Assembly (NCBI GenBank): GCA_022782605.1
Contig: JALFMW010000289.1
Span: forward strand, 1 to 40,703
Direction of reading: 5' to 3'
Source: Clostridium sp.
GTDB taxonomy: Bacteria > Bacillota > Clostridia > Peptostreptococcales > Peptostreptococcaceae
Length of the DNA: 40,703 bases
Shown piece after piece: positions 33,991 to 40,703 of this stretch. Numbering within the stretch: the first letter of the stretch is position 1; the number at the start of each line of letters is the position of its first letter. The notes under the pieces are model-generated. The model searched no databases, was not told the origin of the DNA, and worked only from the letters and a program-made list of their open reading frames with translations. The position numbers were made by a program, and so were the translations under genes.

Positions 33991-34794
33991 ATGTATTACG
34001 ATTATCATATGCACTGTGATTTTTCTAGGGATAGTAAAACTCCTATGGAAGAAATGATAAGAAGATCAATAGAATTAAATTTAAAGGAAATTTGTTTTAC
34101 AGATCACTCTGATTATAGTATTCTTATAAATAATATTGAAGAAGATCATGCAGTTGATTACAAAAACTACTTAAAATCTTTAGAATTTTTCCAAAATAAA
34201 TATAAGGAAAAAATCAATATAAAAAAGGGTGTAGAAATTGGTTTGCAAAATCATACTATTGATAAATGTATTGAAGATATAAAAAGTCATGATTTTGATT
34301 TTGTAATAGCATCTATACATACTATAAATAAGTTTGATTTAATAGATAGGGATTTCTATAAAGATAAATCACAATATGAAGCATACAGACAATATTATGA
34401 AAATTTATATAATATCATAAAGAAATTTAAAAATTACTCTGTACTTGGTCATCTTGATTTAGTAAAAAGATATGGAGATTTAAATAATATAATTGATGAT
34501 AAAGTATTTGGCGATGAAATTGATGAAATTTTAAAAATGGCTATATATGATGGAAAGGGTATTGAAATAAATACATCTTGTTTTAGATATAATATGCCTG
34601 ATTTGACACCTTCATCTTATATATTAAAAAGATATAAAGAACTTGGTGGAGAAATTATAACTACTGGTTCTGATTCTCATAATCCAGCTCAAGTAGCTTA
34701 TGGATTTAAAGAAGTTTACTCAAGATTAAAAGATATGGGATATAAATATATTTGTACTTTTGATAAAATGAATGCCAATTTTATAAAATTATAA
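33991..34794 (+). CDS. PHP-domain histidinol-phosphatase (HisJ family)
   Basis: A 267-residue PHP phosphoesterase of the HisJ/HisK type. The metal-binding motifs are visible in order: YDYHMHCDFSRDS, ICFTDHSDY, VEIGLQNH, ASIHTINK, LGHLDLVKRYGD and TGSDSHNPAQVAYGF. Family members remove phosphate from histidinol phosphate in histidine synthesis, but many clostridial homologues outside his operons have untested substrates. No other his gene lies nearby. GGGGAGG precedes the ATG. Confidence 0.88.
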   Translation: MYYDYHMHCDFSRDSKTPMEEMIRRSIELNLKEICFTDHSDYSILINNIEEDHAVDYKNYLKSLEFFQNKYKEKINIKKGVEIGLQNHTIDKCIEDIKSHDFDFVIASIHTINKFDLIDRDFYKDKSQYEAYRQYYENLYNIIKKFKNYSVLGHLDLVKRYGDLNNIIDDKVFGDEIDEILKMAIYDGKGIEINTSCFRYNMPDLTPSSYILKRYKELGGEIITTGSDSHNPAQVAYGFKEVYSRLKDMGYKYICTFDKMNANFIKL

Positions 34795-34813
34795 ATATAA
34801 AGAAACTTACTAA

Positions 34814-34852
34814 AAGGGTTGTAATAAAAATATTACAACCCTTGAATTTTTA
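34814..34852. terminator. Bidirectional terminator between the PHP gene and yitT
   Basis: Perfect 13-base arms (34814-34826 and 34831-34843) with a 4-base loop, followed by TTGAATTTTT, between convergent genes. Confidence 0.85.
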
Positions 34853-35716
34853 ATATATTTGTTTGAAACCTTCCCCAAGGGCCTCATGAACATCTGTAAT
34901 AACAACAAAAGAATTAGGATCAACAGATTTAACTAATTTTCTAAGAGTAGAAACTTCTCTTTTACCCACAACTACAAGCAGTGCATCTTTTTCTTCTTTT
35001 GTATAACCACCTTTTGCACTAAGAATAGTTACACCTCTATTCATTTTTTCTAAAATTGCCTTGGATATTTCTTGTGGGTGATTTGAAATAATAGTAAATG
35101 ATTTAGCACTGTAAATACCTCCAATTACCATGTCACTAACTACAACAGCTATGTATAATCCTAGTGCTGAATATAAACCAACTTCTACTTTTCCAGTAGC
35201 TAGAATTGATGATATAACTACTATAAAATCAGCTACTCCCATTAATTTTGGAACACTAACCGATGGAAACCATTTATTCAAAATTAGTCCTATTAAATCA
35301 GTACCACCTGTTGTGCCGTTTATTTTAAAAATTATCCCAAGTCCTAGTCCTAATATTACTCCACCTGTTAAAGTAGATAATAGTACATCATTAGTAATTT
35401 CTAAAGTCATAAAATTTTCGCATAAATTTAATGCTAATGTGAAAAATATAATACCTAATAAAGTTTTCAGACACTCCCTTTTACTTAAAACCTTATATGC
35501 AATAATAAATAATGGCACATTAAAAAATAAATTTACTAGCCATAAAGGTATACTAAATAAATAGTTGATTATTACGGCTAAACCAGTTAATCCTCCAGGT
35601 GCGATTGAATGAGGATCAAAAAATAATACAAAAGACAATGCTAATAAAAAGCAGCCTACAATAAGAAGGCCTGTCTCATACATAAAATCCTTAAAAGTGA
35701 TTTTTATTTCTCCCAT
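34850..35716 (-). CDS. YitT family membrane protein
   Basis: A 288-residue protein with about six N-terminal helices containing FFDPHSIAPGGLTGLA and INGTTGGTDLIG, followed by a soluble C-terminal domain (DUF2179) with FTIISNHPQEISKAI, RGVTILSAKGGYT and SFVVITDVHEALGEGF. Both parts are diagnostic of the YitT family, of unknown function. The start is supported by GGGGGT upstream on the minus strand. It is convergent with the PHP gene. Confidence 0.92.
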   Translation of the reverse strand: MGEIKITFKDFMYETGLLIVGCFLLALSFVLFFDPHSIAPGGLTGLAVIINYLFSIPLWLVNLFFNVPLFIIAYKVLSKRECLKTLLGIIFFTLALNLCENFMTLEITNDVLLSTLTGGVILGLGLGIIFKINGTTGGTDLIGLILNKWFPSVSVPKLMGVADFIVVISSILATGKVEVGLYSALGLYIAVVVSDMVIGGIYSAKSFTIISNHPQEISKAILEKMNRGVTILSAKGGYTKEEKDALLVVVGKREVSTLRKLVKSVDPNSFVVITDVHEALGEGFKQIY

Positions 35717-36025
35717 AATAAACCCCCGTATAAATAAAAGCTTGACTAATTTTAATTTTACTCAGTCACAACTAACATTCTAATCCTAAATTTTAATAAA
35801 AACAATATCTCCGGCCGATAATTAAAATTTTAATAACTTGTATTATATTTATATAAAAAGTAACTTGTACATAGTATTAAAAGTTATGATATTTAATTAG
35901 TTATAAGGATTTTACTTACTCAACAAAAGGTAAAATATACCAGTATATAAAAACTTTTTTATTAATGAAATAGGAAAAATTTTGAACTATAATATATTTA
36001 CAAACATATAAAGGGGTGTCATAAT
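35717..36025. other. Intergenic region between divergent genes
   Basis: This 309-base stretch separates yitT (minus) from the hypothetical gene at 36026. It holds a TATAAT at 35988-35993 as a possible -10 element for the plus-strand gene and AAGGGGTG at about 36010-36017 as its ribosome binding site. A small GC cluster, CCGGCCG at 35811-35817, stands out from the AT background. No gene or RNA was recognised. Confidence 0.5.
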
Positions 36026-36484
36026 ATGAGTTTTTATAAAGGGGAATTAAAAAGTTTAGATCTTGTAAAGATGAAAGAGTGTTTTGTGGAAAAGAATTTT
36101 ATTTCTGCATGTAAAAATGGTATAAGCTCTAGACTTTATGTAGATGAAAATACAGATATTGAGGATTTATTGAAGAAACATAATGAGTTGTATTGTTTCT
36201 TTGGAGAAAGGAAAGAAGAGTATTTATCATGTGCTAATGGCAAAAGCTATTTTGTGGATGATGAAAGAAACAAAAACTCTAAAGGTATATATATGGCAGA
36301 TGCTTACTTCAATAAATATGATGATATAAATCTTGGTTTTTTATTAAAATATAATAAGGGAATTGTTGAAATAAATCCTGCAATAGAGGGAGAAGCTATT
36401 GAAGGAAGAATGTATGAAATAGTTGAAAACTGTGGAGATATATACGAAGAAATGGAAAAGTTTATAAATGAATTTGTAATATAA
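36026..36484 (+). CDS. Uncharacterised protein (152 aa)
   Basis: I do not recognise this soluble, acidic protein. It has no signal peptide or membrane segment, four scattered cysteines, and the segments SRLYVDENTDIEDLLKKHNE and GRMYEIVENCGDIYEEM that look alpha/beta. AAGGGGTG lies 8 bases before the ATG. A strong terminator overlaps its stop codon, so it is a separately transcribed real gene. Context gives no clue to its function. Confidence 0.7.
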   Translation: MSFYKGELKSLDLVKMKECFVEKNFISACKNGISSRLYVDENTDIEDLLKKHNELYCFFGERKEEYLSCANGKSYFVDDERNKNSKGIYMADAYFNKYDDINLGFLLKYNKGIVEINPAIEGEAIEGRMYEIVENCGDIYEEMEKFINEFVI

Positions 36485-36530
36485 AATAAAAGTGGGATAT
36501 GTTAAAAATCATATTCCACTTTTATTTTAC
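36483..36530 (+). terminator. Rho-independent terminator after the 152-aa protein gene
   Basis: Nineteen-base arms (36483-36501 and 36510-36528) pair with one G-T wobble. The 5' arm begins within the stop codon. Confidence 0.85.
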
Positions 36531-36623
36531 TTCAAATAAGTTTAACTATTTGTTTTGAATAAGTTGAAATAGACAATTATAATAGAAAGAAGAAATGTTG
36601 AGATAGTAAATAAGGAGAAAATT

Positions 36624-38078
36624 ATGATAAATAGATTTGAAGAATTTAACCTAGATAAAAATATAATAAAATCATTAAAAAATATAAAATATGAAATACC
36701 ATCAAAGGTTCAAAGTAAGGTTATTCCACAGTTATTAAATAATAAAGATATAATTGTAAAATCAAAAACAGGAAGTGGAAAAACCGCATCTTTTGCAATA
36801 CCTTTATGTGAAAAAGTAGATATAAATAATAACAGTGTACAAGGTCTTATCATAGCACCCACTAGAGAATTAGCTCTTCAAATAAAAGAAGAGGTACAGA
36901 ATATTGGAAGAATAAAAAAGGTAAGATGTAGTGCGATTTTTGGAAAACAACCATTGAAAGAACAGGTAGCTGAACTAAAACAAAGAGTACATATAGTAGT
37001 AGCAACACCTGGAAGAATAATAGATCATATAGGAAGAGGAACCATAGATTTAAGTAATGTAAAGTTTTTCATAATTGATGAAGCAGATAAAATGTTAAAT
37101 AAAGGTTTTGTTAATGATATGGAATCTATAATGACTAAGTTACCACAAAATGCATGTAAGGGAATGTTTTCAGCAACTATAGATGATAATATAAATTCAG
37201 TTTGTGAAAAATATATGAAAGATATTATTAGGATAGAAATTAAAGATGAAGATAAGTATATAAAGAAGCAAATAAGTGAATTTTTCATTAATTCAGAAGA
37301 AGAAAATAAATATGATTTGCTTAAGTCTATTATCTATAAAGAATGTCCACATTCAGTAATTGTATTTGCAAATACAAGAGATAAAGTTGATGAAATTTAT
37401 AAAAGTATGAAAAAAGACAAATTTACTGTGGGAGTAATTCATGGAGATATGTCTCAAGATAAGAGATTATTTATTATAAAAGATTTCAAAGAAAATAAAT
37501 TTAACATACTTGTAAGTAGTGATATAACTTCTAGAGGAATTCATGTTGATGATGTTTCCTTAGTAATTAATTATGAAGTTCCAAGGGATAAAGAAAACTA
37601 TGTTCATAGAATTGGAAGAACTGGCCGAGTTGATAAACTTGGAAAAGCAATCACAATAGTTTCAACTAAAGAAGAAAAATATCTTAGGGAAATAGAAGAA
37701 TATACTAAAAATCAAATTGAAGAGATAAATGAAATTGATGAAAGAGAAGTAAGTGAAGGTAAAAATAAATTCAAAATACTTCAAGAAAATTTATTGAAAA
37801 ATAGAAAATCAAATATTAATAAAAAAGAAAAAGAAAACCAAGAAGTTACAAAGATTTATTTAAATGTTGGAAAGAAAAAGAAGATAAGAGTAATTGATAT
37901 AGTTGGAGCTTTTAGTAATATTGAAGGAATAAATAATGAAGATATAGGAGTAATAGAAGTTAAAGATACATGTTCATATGTGGATATATTAAATTATAAA
38001 GGCGAAAATTTCCTTAAAAATAATAAAACTATAATCATAAAGAAAAAACAAGTTAAGGTAAAAAAAGATAATAGTTAG
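36624..38078 (+). CDS. dbpA: DbpA-type DEAD-box ATP-dependent RNA helicase
   Basis: A 484-residue RNA helicase probably acting in ribosome assembly. The core motifs run in order: SKTGSGKT (Walker A), APTRELA, TPGR, IIDEADKML (DEAD box), FSATI, SSDITSRGIHV and HRIGRTGR. The last 75 residues, KIYLNVGKKKKIRVIDIVG onwards, form the DbpA RNA-binding domain that in YxiN/DbpA recognises a hairpin of 23S rRNA. Walker A has SK where AK or AR is common. TAAGGAG lies before the ATG. It is monocistronic. Confidence 0.92.
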   Translation: MINRFEEFNLDKNIIKSLKNIKYEIPSKVQSKVIPQLLNNKDIIVKSKTGSGKTASFAIPLCEKVDINNNSVQGLIIAPTRELALQIKEEVQNIGRIKKVRCSAIFGKQPLKEQVAELKQRVHIVVATPGRIIDHIGRGTIDLSNVKFFIIDEADKMLNKGFVNDMESIMTKLPQNACKGMFSATIDDNINSVCEKYMKDIIRIEIKDEDKYIKKQISEFFINSEEENKYDLLKSIIYKECPHSVIVFANTRDKVDEIYKSMKKDKFTVGVIHGDMSQDKRLFIIKDFKENKFNILVSSDITSRGIHVDDVSLVINYEVPRDKENYVHRIGRTGRVDKLGKAITIVSTKEEKYLREIEEYTKNQIEEINEIDEREVSEGKNKFKILQENLLKNRKSNINKKEKENQEVTKIYLNVGKKKKIRVIDIVGAFSNIEGINNEDIGVIEVKDTCSYVDILNYKGENFLKNNKTIIIKKKQVKVKKDNS

Positions 38079-38114
38079 AACGAAAAAATTTTATATAAAA
38101 ATTAATGATTAAAA

Positions 38115-38143
38115 TTGACTTGAAATTTTGATACTTATATTAT
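38115..38143 (+). promoter_or_regulatory. Sigma-A type promoter of the GH1 gene
   Basis: TTGACT at 38115-38120 and TATTAT at 38138-38143 are 17 bases apart, 68 bases before the ATG. No antiterminator-type hairpin was seen in the short leader. Confidence 0.65.
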
Positions 38144-38186
38144 CATCTTAAGTTAATATTTAATAACTTTAAGGGTAGTGATTTAG

Positions 38187-39668
<1,482 letters not shown>

Positions 39669-39677
39669 ATTTAATAT

Positions 39678-39718
39678 AAAAAGACAAGAGAATTAAGATT
39701 ATTCTCTTGTCTTTTTAT
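39678..39718 (+). terminator. Rho-independent terminator after the GH1 gene
   Basis: Perfect 16-base arms (39678-39693 and 39701-39716), the 3' arm ending in five T. Confidence 0.88.
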
Positions 39719-39820
39719 ATTATAAGCATTAATTTATATAATTTTTGAATATATATGATAATATATGACTTTTTATACTATTATTAAATATATGTAAAAA
39801 TTTAAAAAGGGGATAATAAA

Positions 39821-40703
39821 TTGAATTCATTAAGTGAAAAGATATACTTGGAATTAGATATGCCTAGTGATGAAGACACACTAGGTGATAAAGATAGGAT
39901 AATCAAAGCTTTAGAAGAAAAATATACAAATGTAGTTATGCCATATAATGTTGTAAAAACTTTGTATCCAATGTGTCGTAATAGTAGTTTTAAAATAACT
40001 GTTACTATGATAAAAAAGGAATATAATTGGCTTATTACAAAAGTAGAATCGGGAAATACCAGTAAAAATCATTATGGACTGGCAGTTGACTTAGGTAGTA
40101 CCACTATTATTATGCAACTAGTAGACTTAAATAATGGACAAGTTATAGCAGGAGAAAGTACTTTTAATAAACAAATTAAATATGGGGAAGACATTTTAAG
40201 TCGAATTTTTTATACAAAGCAATATGAAGATGGACTTAAAGAAATTCAAAATAGTACGATAGAATCATTTAAAGAGTTAATTGATAAATTAGAAAATAAA
40301 ACAAATATAAAAATAAAAAACTGTGGAATTATGACTGTTGCAGGCAATACTACTATGACACATTTTTTACTTGGAATTAATCCTTGGACTATTTTTCAAT
40401 CACCATTTACACCAGTGTTCAATGAAGGGGGATTTATTAAAGGAAAAGAAATAGGTATACCTATTGATGGATATGTTTACTGTTTCCCATCAATTGCTAA
40501 TTATTTCGGGGGAGATCTTGTAAGTGGGCTTTTATATAGTAAAATTTATAAAAAAGATGAACTATCTGCTTTTATTGATATAGGAACTAATGGAGAGCTG
40601 GTTATAGGAAATAAAGATTTTCTCATTGCAGCAGCAGGAGCAGCTGGACCTGCTCTAGAAGGTGGAATTAGCAAATATGGAATGAGAGCAAGTGATGGGG
40701 CCA
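39821..40703 (+). CDS. RACo-like ASKHA ATPase, corrinoid activation protein (3' truncated by window)
   Basis: An open frame from TTG 39821, with AAAAGGGG at 39805-39812 upstream, runs off the window after 294 codons. It matches the DUF4445/RACo family of ATP-driven activators that reduce corrinoid proteins from Co(II) to Co(I). The ASKHA ATPase motifs are clear: YGLAVDLGSTTIIMQLVDL near residue 85, TVAGNTTMTHFLLG, AFIDIGTNGELVIG and AAAGAAGPALEGG. The region before it, KIYLELDMPSDEDTLGDKDRI, matches the family linker, but the N-terminal [2Fe-2S] domain usual in RACo is absent. The C-terminal part is not visible. Confidence 0.85.
   Translation, partial: MNSLSEKIYLELDMPSDEDTLGDKDRIIKALEEKYTNVVMPYNVVKTLYPMCRNSSFKITVTMIKKEYNWLITKVESGNTSKNHYGLAVDLGSTTIIMQLVDLNNGQVIAGESTFNKQIKYGEDILSRIFYTKQYEDGLKEIQNSTIESFKELIDKLENKTNIKIKNCGIMTVAGNTTMTHFLLGINPWTIFQSPFTPVFNEGGFIKGKEIGIPIDGYVYCFPSIANYFGGDLVSGLLYSKIYKKDELSAFIDIGTNGELVIGNKDFLIAAAGAAGPALEGGISKYGMRASDGA

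Noticed and set aside
35130-35564. Open frame of 144 codons on the plus strand
   Set aside because: It is antisense to yitT and shows no protein family features.

Overview
The window is a stretch of very AT-rich chromosome with strong AGGAGG-type ribosome binding sites, frequent TTG starts, an S-box riboswitch and a clostridial gene repertoire (anaerobic cobalamin synthesis, NlpC/P60 cell-wall hydrolase, BrnQ, YitT, a stand-alone alarmone synthetase). This points to a low-GC anaerobic Firmicute, most likely Peptostreptococcaceae or Clostridiaceae. The genus is an inference and cannot be fixed from sequence reading alone.

Bases 1-10.5 kb are one long, tightly packed plus-strand operon for the oxygen-independent corrin pathway: the 3' end of cbiD, then cbiE, cbiT, cbiF, cbiG, cbiH, cbiJ, cbiK, cbiL, hemC, a cobA-hemD fusion, hemB and a Dph6-like PP-loop ATPase. 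It ends at a clear terminator. A separate precorrin-2 dehydrogenase gene follows. Together these cover the steps from 5-aminolevulinate through uroporphyrinogen III, precorrin-2, sirohydrochlorin and cobalt-sirohydrochlorin to cobalt-precorrin-8. hemA, hemL, cbiC, cbiA, cbiP and the nucleotide-loop genes are not in the window.

From 11.3 to 24 kb are mostly single genes, each with its own terminator: thiol peroxidase, an aromatic-acid-exporter-like membrane protein (minus strand), an AAA/CYTH-like ATPase, an EEP-fold hydrolase, a small FtsK/TcpA-N-terminus-like protein, BrnQ, two ABC-2 permeases without an ATPase, several uncharacterised proteins, a GH3 beta-glucosidase and a candidate PD-(D/E)XK-fold protein.

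From 24 to 40.7 kb are a frameshifted nhaA, a secreted Ig-like protein, a small alarmone synthetase, a YvlD-type membrane protein, a rhodanese, thioredoxin, an SH3b-NlpC/P60 hydrolase with internal duplication, a flavodoxin/PNPOx fusion, a SAM-I riboswitch driving an NhaC-family (probably methionine) transporter, UppP, a PHP phosphatase, YitT, a hypothetical protein, a DbpA-type RNA helicase, a GH1 6-phospho-beta-glucosidase, and the start of a RACo-like corrinoid activation ATPase that runs off the window. That last gene links functionally to the cobalamin operon at the other end.

No rRNA, tRNA, CRISPR array, insertion sequence or prophage was seen. I found no clear undescribed multi-gene system. 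The best leads are single genes in unusual contexts: the PP-loop ATPase in the B12 operon, the TTD14-like AAA/CYTH protein, the PD-(D/E)XK candidate, the flavodoxin/PNPOx fusion and the frameshifted nhaA.
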